In this document: piece by piece, positions 1 through 6,592 of the stretch
Position numbering within the stretch: the stretch's first letter is position 1
Layout of the letters: each line of letters begins with the position of its first letter
Assembly (NCBI GenBank): GCA_030622585.1
Contig: JAUXFZ010000069.1
Span: 1 to 9,003 of the forward strand
DNA from: Myxococcales bacterium
GTDB lineage: Bacteria; Myxococcota_A; Polyangia; Polyangiales; Houyiibacteriaceae
Reading direction: 5' to 3'
DNA: 9,003 nucleotides
The notes under the pieces: model-generated
The model's input: the letters and a program-made list of their open reading frames with translations, nothing else
The model's database searches: none
What the model was told of the DNA's origin: nothing
Program-made: the position numbers and the translations under genes

Positions 1-85
1 CAGCGTCTTCGGCGAAGGCGCCGGTAGAGGCGCTGAGCACGAGGAGCCCAAGGAGCGCGTGACCAATGATTCTTGCAGGTGTCAT
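1..85 (-). CDS. N-terminus of a secreted protein, cut by the window edge (possible PstS-like phosphate binder)
   Basis: Only the first 28 codons are present, read leftward from the ATG at 83-85. They encode MTPARIIGHALLGLLVLSAS followed by TGAFAEDA: a short basic start, a hydrophobic core and an AFA-E site, which is a typical Sec signal peptide cleaved by signal peptidase I. The product is therefore exported to the periplasm or outer membrane. The gene starts 27 bp after the phoR stop on the same strand, so it may be co-transcribed with phoBR, and a candidate Pho box precedes it. In many bacteria the gene beside phoBR is pstS or another phosphate-uptake or phosphatase gene. PstS is thus a reasonable guess from context, but no mature-domain residue is visible to confirm it. 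A phosphate porin or alkaline phosphatase would fit as well. The ribosome binding site is weak (AGGCAA just before ATG). Confidence 0.7.
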   Translation of the reverse strand, partial: MTPARIIGHALLGLLVLSASTGAFAEDA

Positions 86-109
86 TTGCCTGCTTGTTAC
101 GAGCTGAAT

Positions 110-127
110 GTGTCAGCTGCGTGACAC
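110..127 (-). promoter_or_regulatory. Candidate Pho box overlapping the phoR stop codon
   Basis: Read on the minus strand the site is GTGTCAC-GCAG-CTGACAC: two 7-bp half-sites repeated at exactly 11 bp, as in PhoB sites (CTGTCAY, 4-bp spacer, CTGTCAY). Each half-site has one mismatch. It ends 24 bp before the ATG of the secreted-protein gene, overlaps the phoR stop, and lies beside phoBR itself. The same bases also form an inverted repeat (GTGTCA/TGACAC, 6-nt loop), so a small hairpin or a dyad operator is the alternative reading. No good -10 box follows; TAACAA is the nearest. Confidence 0.4.
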
Positions 128-1483
128 GCGTGTGTCGCTCCTGGGGCTATCGACGCGAGGCACCCTGAGCCGGAATCGGGTCCAGCCGCCACCGCTATCG
201 ACGGTGATCCTGCCCCCGATCTGGGCAACCAAATGCTTCACGATCGACAGCCCCAGGCCCGTGCCCCCGAGCTCCCGGGAGCGCCCAGCGTCCACCCGGT
301 AGAACCGCTCGAACACGCGGGGAAGGTGCTTGGCTGGGATCCCGGGGCCAGAGTTCGCGACCTCGATGACGACGTCACCTTCTGCCTCCGCGATGCCGAT
401 CCGCACCTCCCCGTCCTCCGGGGTGTACTTGATCGCGTTGTCGACGAGATTGACGAGCACCTGCTCGAGCGCGCGTTCCTCGGCCATCACCGGGAGCACT
501 TCGTCGAGCCCCGAGCAGACCACCTTCAATCCTTTGGCCTTGGACTGGGACTCGAGCCCCCGCACGACTTCGTCCAACAAAGCCCCCGCGGGAACAGGCC
601 CGAGCTCCAGCTGGAGCTCCTCGCCCTCGAAGCGGCTCAGATCGGCCAAGTCATCCACAAGCGCCTGCAGACGGCGGGCATGCCGGAGAATGACGTCGAG
701 AAAACGCCTCTCCGATTCGGGGTCGTTCATCGCCCCTTCTCGAAGGGTCTCGGCAAACCCTCGGATCGCCGTCAGAGGCGTGCGCAGCTCGTGGCTCGCG
801 TTCGCAACGAAATCCCTTCGAACCTGATCGGCGACCCGCTCGGCGGTGACGTCGTGAAAGACCGTGACCACGCCTTGCCGGTGGCGCAGGGGCGACACCG
901 AGGCTCGAAGCACGCGACGAGCCCCGCCGTCTGCCGCGTCGATCTCGAACTCGAGTACGCTGGACACGCCCTGCTGCGCCTCTTCGATCGCCGAATGGAA
1001 GTCCGGATGACGAATCGCCTCGACGGCAGTCCTACCTTCGGCATCGAGCCCCACCAGGTCGCTCAGAACTTCGTTGGTGAGCGTGATGCGGCCACCGGCA
1101 TCCGTCACCATGACGGCCTCGGCCATTGCGTCGAGAATCGTTCGAAGGCGGTCCTTGCGACTGCGCTTCTTCTGGTCGCCCGTCCAAAGGCGCTCGGCCA
1201 GCGCATCGAGTGAGCGCCCGAGGTCGCCGATCTGTCCCGGGCTGCTGAGCCGGGCGCGCCTTTCGAAGTCTCGCTCGGTGAGTGCTTCGATCACCTCTTG
1301 TAGACGCTGCGTATCGAGCGCGTCCCGGCGCGATGCCATCCAGCCAACGAGGCATCCCAGCACCACCGCGATGAGCATGACGGCCCAGACGGCTGCGCCC
1401 GGGAGAACGGCACGCGAAATCGCGTACAAACCTGCCGTCATGAGCGCAATGGCGCCGCCAATCAGTGTGTACCGGCGAATCAC
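113..1483 (-). CDS. phoR: Phosphate-regulon sensor histidine kinase PhoR
   Basis: Membrane histidine kinase of the PhoR type, 456 aa. It autophosphorylates and passes phosphate to PhoB when phosphate is scarce. Two transmembrane helices (about 5-22 and 29-50) are joined by almost no periplasmic loop, as in PhoR proteins that sense through the Pst/PhoU complex rather than a ligand domain. A HAMP-like linker (about 52-103) and a PAS domain (about 108-215) follow. The H-box is FVANASHELRTPL with phosphoacceptor His231. The ATPase domain has the N-box NLVDNAIKY (345-353), the G1 box N377-S-G-P-G and the G2 box GGTGLGL (406-412). Asn replaces the usual Asp of DxGxG, a variation also seen in other kinases. 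The start is a GTG: the overlapping ATG at 1485 hits a stop at once, and no clear Shine-Dalgarno precedes either. It lies 36 bp after phoB and in the same frame, so the pair is surely an operon. Confidence 0.93.
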   Translation of the reverse strand: MIRRYTLIGGAIALMTAGLYAISRAVLPGAAVWAVMLIAVVLGCLVGWMASRRDALDTQRLQEVIEALTERDFERRARLSSPGQIGDLGRSLDALAERLWTGDQKKRSRKDRLRTILDAMAEAVMVTDAGGRITLTNEVLSDLVGLDAEGRTAVEAIRHPDFHSAIEEAQQGVSSVLEFEIDAADGGARRVLRASVSPLRHRQGVVTVFHDVTAERVADQVRRDFVANASHELRTPLTAIRGFAETLREGAMNDPESERRFLDVILRHARRLQALVDDLADLSRFEGEELQLELGPVPAGALLDEVVRGLESQSKAKGLKVVCSGLDEVLPVMAEERALEQVLVNLVDNAIKYTPEDGEVRIGIAEAEGDVVIEVANSGPGIPAKHLPRVFERFYRVDAGRSRELGGTGLGLSIVKHLVAQIGGRITVDSGGGWTRFRLRVPRVDSPRSDTRVSRS

Positions 1484-1519
1484 ATCGACACAATACGCGG
1501 GGTCCGGCGCTTGACCAAG

Positions 1520-2209
1520 CTAGGACTTGAGGGCCCGATAGCCAACGCCGCGCACCGTCTCGATGTGCAGAGCACCCTCGCCGAGCTTTTCCCGGAGCCT
1601 CTTCACGTGCGTATCCACCGTCCGCGTCTCGACGTCGGGCGAGTACCCCCACACCCGTTCGAGAAGCGCGTCCCTGGACTGGACGCGACCCACGCGGCTC
1701 GCCAGGTCGAGAAGCAACCGGAACTCGAGCGCGGTCAGGAGAACTTCTTCTCCTTGGACTTCGACCCGATGCGCGGGAACATCGATGACGAGATCCCCCA
1801 GCGCGATCACCTGCGGGCCTTCGACTTCGGCGGGAGGAATCGTTCGGCGGAGGATTGCCTCTACTCTCAGTACGAGCTCTCTCGGACTGAAAGGCTTGGG
1901 CACGTAGTCGTCTGCCCCCACCTCGAAGCCGACCACGCGATCGACCTCGTCGCTTCTCGCGGTCAGCATGATCACGGGCAGCCGTACCGTTTGGGGGTTC
2001 CGCCGTAGGCGCCGACACACTTCGAGGCCCGAAAGGTCCGGCAACATCACATCGAGCACGAGCAAGTCCGGCTGGCTCCGTTGGATCTCGGCCAGTGCGG
2101 TGCTGCCGTCATGGGCGACGGTGACGTCGTGACCGGCGCCGCGCAGGTTGAACGCGACCAGCTCGGCGAGATCTGTCTCATCCTCTACGACTAGGATTCT
2201 TGAACCCAT
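1520..2209 (-). CDS. phoB: Phosphate-regulon response regulator PhoB (OmpR family)
   Basis: OmpR/PhoB-class transcription factor of 229 aa, the normal family length. The receiver domain (about 4-118) shows the acidic pair E9-D10, phosphoacceptor Asp53 in LLVLDVMLPD, Thr83 and Lys105 (KPF). The C-terminal winged helix (about 135-227) carries the recognition helix TVDTHVKRLREKLG (197-210) and the hallmark ending IETVRGVGYR. The PhoB assignment rests on these motifs together with the adjacent PhoR-type kinase, the DUF47-Pit pair and a nearby Pho-box-like site. An in-frame TAG three codons upstream makes this ATG the earliest possible start. No Shine-Dalgarno is visible, and a TAGAAT box sits only a few bases ahead, so the message may be leaderless. 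It is divergent from the DUF47 gene. Confidence 0.92.
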   Translation of the reverse strand: MGSRILVVEDETDLAELVAFNLRGAGHDVTVAHDGSTALAEIQRSQPDLLVLDVMLPDLSGLEVCRRLRRNPQTVRLPVIMLTARSDEVDRVVGFEVGADDYVPKPFSPRELVLRVEAILRRTIPPAEVEGPQVIALGDLVIDVPAHRVEVQGEEVLLTALEFRLLLDLASRVGRVQSRDALLERVWGYSPDVETRTVDTHVKRLREKLGEGALHIETVRGVGYRALKS

Positions 2210-2251
2210 TTTATTCTAGCCGAAGCCTGCTACGCTCGGCCCCGAGGTGCC
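2210..2251. promoter_or_regulatory. Divergent 42-bp intergenic region between phoB and the DUF47-pit operon
   Basis: The core promoters for both directions must lie in this gap or in the flanking coding sequence. TATTCTA at 2212-2218 reads TATTCT on the plus strand and TAGAAT on the minus strand, so one AT-rich patch could act as the -10 box for both genes. Convincing -35 boxes are absent, and no CTGTCAY repeat is seen. GAGG at 2244-2247 is the ribosome binding site for the rightward gene, 4 bp from its ATG. The promoter assignment is inference. Confidence 0.35.
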
Positions 2252-2926
2252 ATGAGAATACCACTTGCGAACCTGCTTGCGCGCAATCCCCTCCCCAAAG
2301 TGGGTGACCTGATGCGCGAGGTGATGCGAACCAGCGATCGAGTTCAGGACCTGATCGACTTGCTCGCGAAGGGCGATCAGGCCGGCGTCGAGCGACTGGC
2401 CAAAGAGATCAGCGCGATGGAAGGAAAGGCCGACGACGCCAAGAACGCGGCACGCTCGAAGATGCCGGTCCGGTTGTTGATGCCGGTCGACCGACGAGAC
2501 GTGCTCAAGCTGATCAGCGAGATGGACGCCATCGCAGATTGCGCCGAGGACGTCGGCGTGCTCCTCACGATTCGCCCCTTGACGGTCCCTGACGATATGA
2601 AGCCTGTTCTGCAGCTCTTCGTGCTGAGCGTGTTGGACACGGTTCGCGAGGCCGCAAAGCTCATCGACTTGATCGACGACTTGGTCGAGTCGGGCTTCTC
2701 CGGCCCCCCCGCGGAGCAGGTCCTCGAGCAGTCGGCGATCCTCGGACGCGCCGAGCACGAGGCCGACAAGATCCAGGATCAATGCGCGAAGGTCCTGTTC
2801 AAGGAGGAGGACAACATGCCTCCAGCGGCGGTCTTCATGTGGACGAAGGTCCTCAACAAGATTGGCGACATGGCCAATCACGCGGAAAACGTAGGGGATC
2901 AGTTCCGGCTCTTCGTCGCCGGATAG
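2252..2926 (+). CDS. DUF47 / PhoU-like Pit accessory protein
   Basis: Soluble all-helical protein of 224 aa in the DUF47 (TIGR00153, PhoU-like) family, close to the usual length of about 215-225. Family features seen are the N-terminal LMREVMRTSD, repeated acidic E/D-rich helices such as EMDAIADCAEDVG (90-102) and EHEADKIQDQ (168-177), and the C-terminal KIGDMANHAENVGD (203-216). In PhoU proteins such acidic patches bind metal ions. Members are usually encoded directly before a Pit transporter and are thought to regulate it or pass on phosphate status; the pit gene here begins 9 bp downstream. The first ATG has a good Shine-Dalgarno (GAGG). In Sinorhizobium meliloti the equivalent pair, orfA-pit, is repressed by PhoB. 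The position next to phoB suggests comparable control here, but no operator is visible. Confidence 0.9.
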   Translation: MRIPLANLLARNPLPKVGDLMREVMRTSDRVQDLIDLLAKGDQAGVERLAKEISAMEGKADDAKNAARSKMPVRLLMPVDRRDVLKLISEMDAIADCAEDVGVLLTIRPLTVPDDMKPVLQLFVLSVLDTVREAAKLIDLIDDLVESGFSGPPAEQVLEQSAILGRAEHEADKIQDQCAKVLFKEEDNMPPAAVFMWTKVLNKIGDMANHAENVGDQFRLFVAG

Positions 2927-2935
2927 GCGGTTCGC

Positions 2936-4183
2936 ATGGAGCTGACCACGATCGTTCTGGCCGTCGCGGCCATCGCCGGCCTCTACATGGCCTGGAACAT
3001 CGGAGCCAACGATGTGGCCAATGCCATGGGCACCTCGGTCGGGTCGGGCGCACTCACCCTCCGAGGGGCGATCATCGTCGCGGCGATCTTCGAGTTTGGT
3101 GGCGCCATGCTGGCAGGCGGCACGGTGACGAAAACCATCCGCAAGGGCATCATCGATATGGATGCGCTCGGCGGCGATCCCATGGTGGTCGCCATCGGCA
3201 TGACGTGCTGCCTGCTCGCGGCAGCGCTTTGGCTGAACATCGCAACGTATGCCGGATGGCCTGTGTCGACCACGCACAGCATCGTCGGCGCGGTGATGGG
3301 CTTCGGCCTCATCGCCGGCGGCTTCGAGGCGGTGAACTGGTCGATGATGGTCAAGATCGCCGCGAGTTGGGTCATCTCTCCGCTGCTCGGCGGGCTCCTC
3401 GGGTACTTCGGCTTCGTGTTCATCAAGGACCGTATCTTGAACGTTCACCGACCACTGTTGGCACTGCGAGGCTGGGGCCCGATCATGGTGTTCCCCATCT
3501 TCGCGATCCTCACGCTCAGTGTGCTGTTCAAGGGGCTCAAGCCTTTGAAGCTCGACTTGGGTCTGGGCCCTTCGCTCGGCATCGCAGTGGCGGTCGGTCT
3601 ACTGGCTAGCATCCTCTCGGTTCCGCTCTTGCGACGGGCCACTCGCATCGCCTCCGAAGACAAGGGCGAGCACACCTATCGCGCCGAACGGGTCTTTCTG
3701 GTGCTGCAGGTGATGACCGCGTGCTTCGTTGCGTTTGCCCACGGAAGCAACGATGTCGCCAACGCCGTGGGCCCCATGGCAGCCGTCTTTGGAGCCACCT
3801 CGGGTCAACTGGGCGCGGAGGTCGCCGTGCCTTACCGCGTTCTTCTGATCGGCGCGCTGGGCATCGTCGTCGGCCTCGCCACCTACGGCTACAAGATCAT
3901 GGCCACGATCGGAAAGAAGATCACCGAGCTCACCCCGTCGCGGGGCTTCGCGGCGGAGTTTGGAGCAGCGACCACGATCGTGATGGCGAGCAAGCTGGGG
4001 CTGCCCGTGAGCACCACCCATACACTGGTGGGCGCCGTGATTGGGGTCGGCTTCGCCCGCGGTATCGGCGCCATCAACACCAAAGTGGTGAGCGGGATCA
4101 TCTTGAGTTGGTTCATTACCGTGCCGTTCACCGCGATCCTGGCCGCCGGCCTTTTCCTGATCGGCAGGCTTTGGCTGCCCTGA
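2936..4183 (+). CDS. pit: PiT-family inorganic phosphate transporter
   Basis: Integral inner-membrane permease of 415 aa. It belongs to the PiT family, which imports phosphate (often as a metal-phosphate complex) with H+ or Na+. The internal duplication typical of the family is clear: GANDVANAMG (23-32) pairs with GSNDVANAVGP (270-280), and WPVSTTH (108-114) pairs with LPVSTTH (356-362), each followed by a near-identical VGAV-helix. About ten hydrophobic segments are seen, with a charged loop near 232-252 between the two halves. It is shorter than E. coli PitA (499 aa) but usual for DUF47-linked homologues. The ATG lies 9 bp after the DUF47 stop with AGGCGG upstream, so the two genes form one transcription and translation unit. 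Sulfate is transported by a few PiT relatives; the phosphate-regulon setting argues for phosphate. Confidence 0.93.
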   Translation: MELTTIVLAVAAIAGLYMAWNIGANDVANAMGTSVGSGALTLRGAIIVAAIFEFGGAMLAGGTVTKTIRKGIIDMDALGGDPMVVAIGMTCCLLAAALWLNIATYAGWPVSTTHSIVGAVMGFGLIAGGFEAVNWSMMVKIAASWVISPLLGGLLGYFGFVFIKDRILNVHRPLLALRGWGPIMVFPIFAILTLSVLFKGLKPLKLDLGLGPSLGIAVAVGLLASILSVPLLRRATRIASEDKGEHTYRAERVFLVLQVMTACFVAFAHGSNDVANAVGPMAAVFGATSGQLGAEVAVPYRVLLIGALGIVVGLATYGYKIMATIGKKITELTPSRGFAAEFGAATTIVMASKLGLPVSTTHTLVGAVIGVGFARGIGAINTKVVSGIILSWFITVPFTAILAAGLFLIGRLWLP

Positions 4184-4220
4184 GTGGCCCTCCTGACGAC
4201 CACGCGCTAAAGCACGGCCC

Positions 4221-5324
4221 ATGGCTTTGTCAGTCGGTATCGTCGGCCTACCCAACGTGGGAAAGTCGACCCTCTTCAACGCCCTATCCGAGAAGCAAGC
4301 GGAAGCGGCCAACTACGCGTTTTGTACGATCGATCCGAACATCGGCATCGTCCCGGTCCCCGACCCCCGGTTCGAGAAATTGGTCGCGCTGCACAGCCCG
4401 AAGAAGATCGTGCCGGCGACCGTCGAGTTCGTCGACATCGCGGGTCTGGTGCGTGGCGCCTCTAAAGGCGAAGGCAAGGGCAACGCGTTCCTGAGCAACA
4501 TTCGCGATGCCGACGCGATAGCCCACGTCGTACGCTGCTTCGAGGACGAGAACGTCGTGCACGTCGACAACCGCGTAGACCCGCTTGCGGACATCGAGAC
4601 AATTGAGACCGAGCTCATTCTCAAGGACCTCGAAACGGTTCAGAAGCGCCTCGACAAGGCCGAGCGTGCGGCCAAGGGGCAGGACGCCTTGGAAAAGAAG
4701 GCCGTCGGCCTGTGCGAACGCCTCGAAGCATCTCTCAACGAGGGGAATCCGGCGACTGCGATCGCGCCAGACGACGAGGACGAGGTCCTGGTGCTCCGCG
4801 ATATGTTCCTGCTCACCAACAAGCCCTCGTTCTTCGTGGTCAACGTGAAGGACGAGCAGCTCGCCGACCTCGACAACGACCCGCTCGTCTCCCAAGTCGT
4901 CGCGCTCGGTAAGGCGCGGGGCGTCCCGGTCGTGGCCATCAGCGCCGAGATCGAAGCCGAGATCATGCAGCTCCCACAAGAAGAGCGCGCCGAGTTCATC
5001 GACTCACTCGGCCTCGACGAACCGGGCCTGCACAAGGTGATTCGCACGGGCTACGAGACCCTCGACCTCATCACGTACTTCACGGCAGGTGAGCCCGAGG
5101 TTCATGCTTGGACGATCGACCGAGGTACGAAGGCGCCCCAGGCTGCCGGTAAGATCCACACCGACTTCGAACGCGGGTTCATTCGCGCCGAAGTCATGAA
5201 GTGCGAGGATCTATTCGAGCATGGCTCGGAGCAAGCCGTAAAAGCCGCCGGGAAGCTCGGCGTCGAGGGCAAAGAGTACGTCGTGCACGACGGCGACATC
5301 ATGCACTTCCGCTTCAACATCTAG
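4221..5324 (+). CDS. ychF: Ribosome-binding redox-regulated ATPase YchF
   Basis: YchF (OLA1 orthologue) of 367 aa, near the 363 aa of E. coli YchF. It is an Obg-related P-loop protein that prefers ATP, binds ribosomes and acts in stress responses. The P-loop is GLPNVGKST (9-17) and the G3 motif is DIAG (72-75). The G4 position reads NVKDE (208-212) rather than NKxD, as expected for a YchF that has lost guanine selectivity. A charged helical stretch (about 128-175) forms the coiled-coil insert, and a TGS domain (about 283-366) ends the protein with DGDIMHFRFNI. Cys35 in the FCTIDPN motif matches the cysteine tied to peroxide inhibition in E. coli. The start aligns exactly with family N-termini, although no Shine-Dalgarno is evident. 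It begins 37 bp after pit and may share its transcript. The usual partner pth is not next to it. Confidence 0.96.
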   Translation: MALSVGIVGLPNVGKSTLFNALSEKQAEAANYAFCTIDPNIGIVPVPDPRFEKLVALHSPKKIVPATVEFVDIAGLVRGASKGEGKGNAFLSNIRDADAIAHVVRCFEDENVVHVDNRVDPLADIETIETELILKDLETVQKRLDKAERAAKGQDALEKKAVGLCERLEASLNEGNPATAIAPDDEDEVLVLRDMFLLTNKPSFFVVNVKDEQLADLDNDPLVSQVVALGKARGVPVVAISAEIEAEIMQLPQEERAEFIDSLGLDEPGLHKVIRTGYETLDLITYFTAGEPEVHAWTIDRGTKAPQAAGKIHTDFERGFIRAEVMKCEDLFEHGSEQAVKAAGKLGVEGKEYVVHDGDIMHFRFNI

Positions 5325-5334
5325 CGTGCCCTGT

Positions 5335-6477
5335 TTAGTCGGCGTAGGCCTTGAAGCCGGTGATGGGGCCACAGTCGAGTTCGTGGACTTCGATGCCATC
5401 GACCATGTCGTCGGGGACGCCGTCGTTCGAGGCGCCGCCGGCGCCGATTTTCAGATTAGCGTCGGTGTATGCCAAGAAGTCACACATCTCGCCGTTCTGT
5501 AGGCCGCGCTTCAGCGTCTCATCGGTGTTGTTGATGAAGCCGCACTCCGAGCGGAGCATCGGCGCGCCGTTGTTGTTCATGGGGGGGTCGATGATGGACC
5601 CAATGGGCTCGCCGATGCGGTTCTTGATCTCGAAGATCGTCTCCCGAGTCCCGTCTTCCTGGACGAAACTGAGATTGAAGAAGTTGCCCCACTGGTGATA
5701 GTGCCCAAGCACGTAGTAGACGTTGTAGTCGACTACATCTTGCTGGAGGTGTTCCTGGAACGGCCCCCGTAGGTCGCATGTCATCGCGGTGCGGGATTCG
5801 GTCGGAACGCCGTCGACGGCCGGGGGAATCTTGAGATCCCCGATGGCGAAGCTGTAGGGGGTCAGCCGAACGGCAACATCATCGGCTGGCACCGTCTCGA
5901 CATCCATCGTGATCGCGCTCGCGATGGGCGCGGCCGAAATGTTCAAGAGATGGACGCTGCCAATGATCACGCTGTGCGGCGGAATCTCGAGCGCAGAGCC
6001 GTCTGGGAATGCTTGAAGCTCTTCCAAAGCCTGGGTCGACTGGGCAAAGAAGACGCCTCCAGCCGCGGCCGCCAGGTACTCACGGAAGCTCCGATCACGA
6101 CACTTCCACGTGCCTTCGAGCGTGGCATCGGGACCTTCGACATCGTAGTCCGGCGGGTAGGCCGCCTCGGGGACGAAGAACCAGTTGGAATGGTGCCAGC
6201 CGCCCTCGTTGGTCTGCCGAACCTTCCTCACGTAGATCGGCTCGTCGTTGTTGAGAACCCAGCTCTGGCAAACGTTGGTGAGCTCTTCGCCCACGCCGAC
6301 GTCGATCGGATCGTAGGTGTGACTGAGCATCGTGATGAACTCGCCGGTTCCGCCACTGCCGCCGCTGCCGCCAGACCCCGCCGAGCCGCCGCCGCTGCCG
6401 CCGCTTCCGGGGGTGCCCGTGTCGCCGCAACCAATGAGTAAGAGAGTTAAGATGGTTGATAGAGTTATCAGACGCAT
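5335..6477 (-). CDS. Lipoprotein related to type II copper (PHM-like) monooxygenases
   Basis: Predicted exported lipoprotein of 380 aa. The signal peptide ends in the lipobox LIGC, giving lipidated Cys17. A Gly/Ser-rich tether (22-45) follows, then a domain with the layout of copper type II ascorbate-dependent monooxygenases. The N-terminal half has ELTNVCQSWVL, then GGWHHSNWFFV (His95, His96) and SVHLLN (His176). The C-terminal half has LGHYHQWG (His259, His261), CGFINNTDE and GEMCDF (Met331). In peptidylglycine monooxygenase the HH plus a lone His bind one copper, and HxH plus Met bind the other. All five His and the Met have counterparts here. That match is motif-level pattern recognition, not an alignment, and overall similarity looks low, so the substrate is unknown and the protein could be non-catalytic. 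It is the last gene of the minus-strand cluster, 115 bp after the Cys-rich lipoprotein gene. Its ribosome binding site (AAGGA) is about 11 nt from ATG, longer than ideal. Confidence 0.75.
   Translation of the reverse strand: MRLITLSTILTLLLIGCGDTGTPGSGGSGGGSAGSGGSGGSGGTGEFITMLSHTYDPIDVGVGEELTNVCQSWVLNNDEPIYVRKVRQTNEGGWHHSNWFFVPEAAYPPDYDVEGPDATLEGTWKCRDRSFREYLAAAAGGVFFAQSTQALEELQAFPDGSALEIPPHSVIIGSVHLLNISAAPIASAITMDVETVPADDVAVRLTPYSFAIGDLKIPPAVDGVPTESRTAMTCDLRGPFQEHLQQDVVDYNVYYVLGHYHQWGNFFNLSFVQEDGTRETIFEIKNRIGEPIGSIIDPPMNNNGAPMLRSECGFINNTDETLKRGLQNGEMCDFLAYTDANLKIGAGGASNDGVPDDMVDGIEVHELDCGPITGFKAYAD
6343..6414 (-). repeat. Low-complexity Gly/Ser-rich spacer coding sequence
   Basis: Codons 22-45 of the lipoprotein encode repeated GSGG/SGG units directly after the lipidated cysteine. 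In DNA this is a run of near-repeats built from CCGCC/GCTGCC on the plus strand. Such flexible tethers hold a folded domain away from the membrane and are frequent in myxobacterial lipoproteins. Tracts of this type can vary in length between strains by slippage. Confidence 0.8.
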
Positions 6478-6592
6478 GAGCCTAGGTTTCCTTATTGATA
6501 TGGGTTGGGCAAGGGGACGACTCAGGGCCCTGCGGGGCAGGGATGCATGCCGTCAAAAATAAGTGATTACAAATAGTTAGAAGTTGTTCAGC
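6478..6592 (-). promoter_or_regulatory. Intergenic region with an AT-rich patch and a GC-rich stem-loop
   Basis: This 115-bp gap is the longest in the minus-strand cluster. Its upstream part (6549-6590) is markedly AT-rich and could hold a promoter for the last lipoprotein gene, although no clean -35/-10 pair is seen. At 6528-6542 CCCTGC-GGG-GCAGGG forms a 6-bp stem with a 3-nt loop, overlapping the palindrome CAGGGCCCTG (6523-6532). No T-run follows on the minus strand, so it is not a standard intrinsic terminator. It may be an RNA-processing or stabilising hairpin, or nothing. Confidence 0.3.

Noticed and set aside
233..1213. 326-codon plus-strand open frame opposite phoR
   Set aside because: It is a shadow of the phoR coding sequence, and PhoR has all its catalytic boxes in the other strand. 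No domain is visible in the shadow.
1032..2018. 328-codon minus-strand open frame crossing the phoB-phoR junction
   Set aside because: It is out of frame with two well-supported genes and has an Arg/Ser-rich, low-information composition typical of a shifted GC-rich frame.
2216..3448. 410-codon open frame on the minus strand opposite the DUF47 and pit genes
   Set aside because: It is antisense to two clearly conserved genes, is rich in His, Arg, Asp and Glu as expected from the complement of GC-rich codons, and shows no recognisable motif.
3599..4312. 237-codon minus-strand open frame opposite pit and the start of ychF
   Set aside because: It is antisense to conserved genes on both sides and has a shadow-like composition without motifs.
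6343..6414. Repeats of CCGCC/GCTGCC as a possible CRISPR or mobile repeat array
   Set aside because: The repeats are in-frame codons for a Gly/Ser tether in a lipoprotein, with no spacers and no adjacent cas or transposase genes.
6528..6542. GC-rich hairpin as an intrinsic terminator of the Cys-rich lipoprotein gene
   Set aside because: The stem is only 6 bp and no T-run follows on the transcribed strand.
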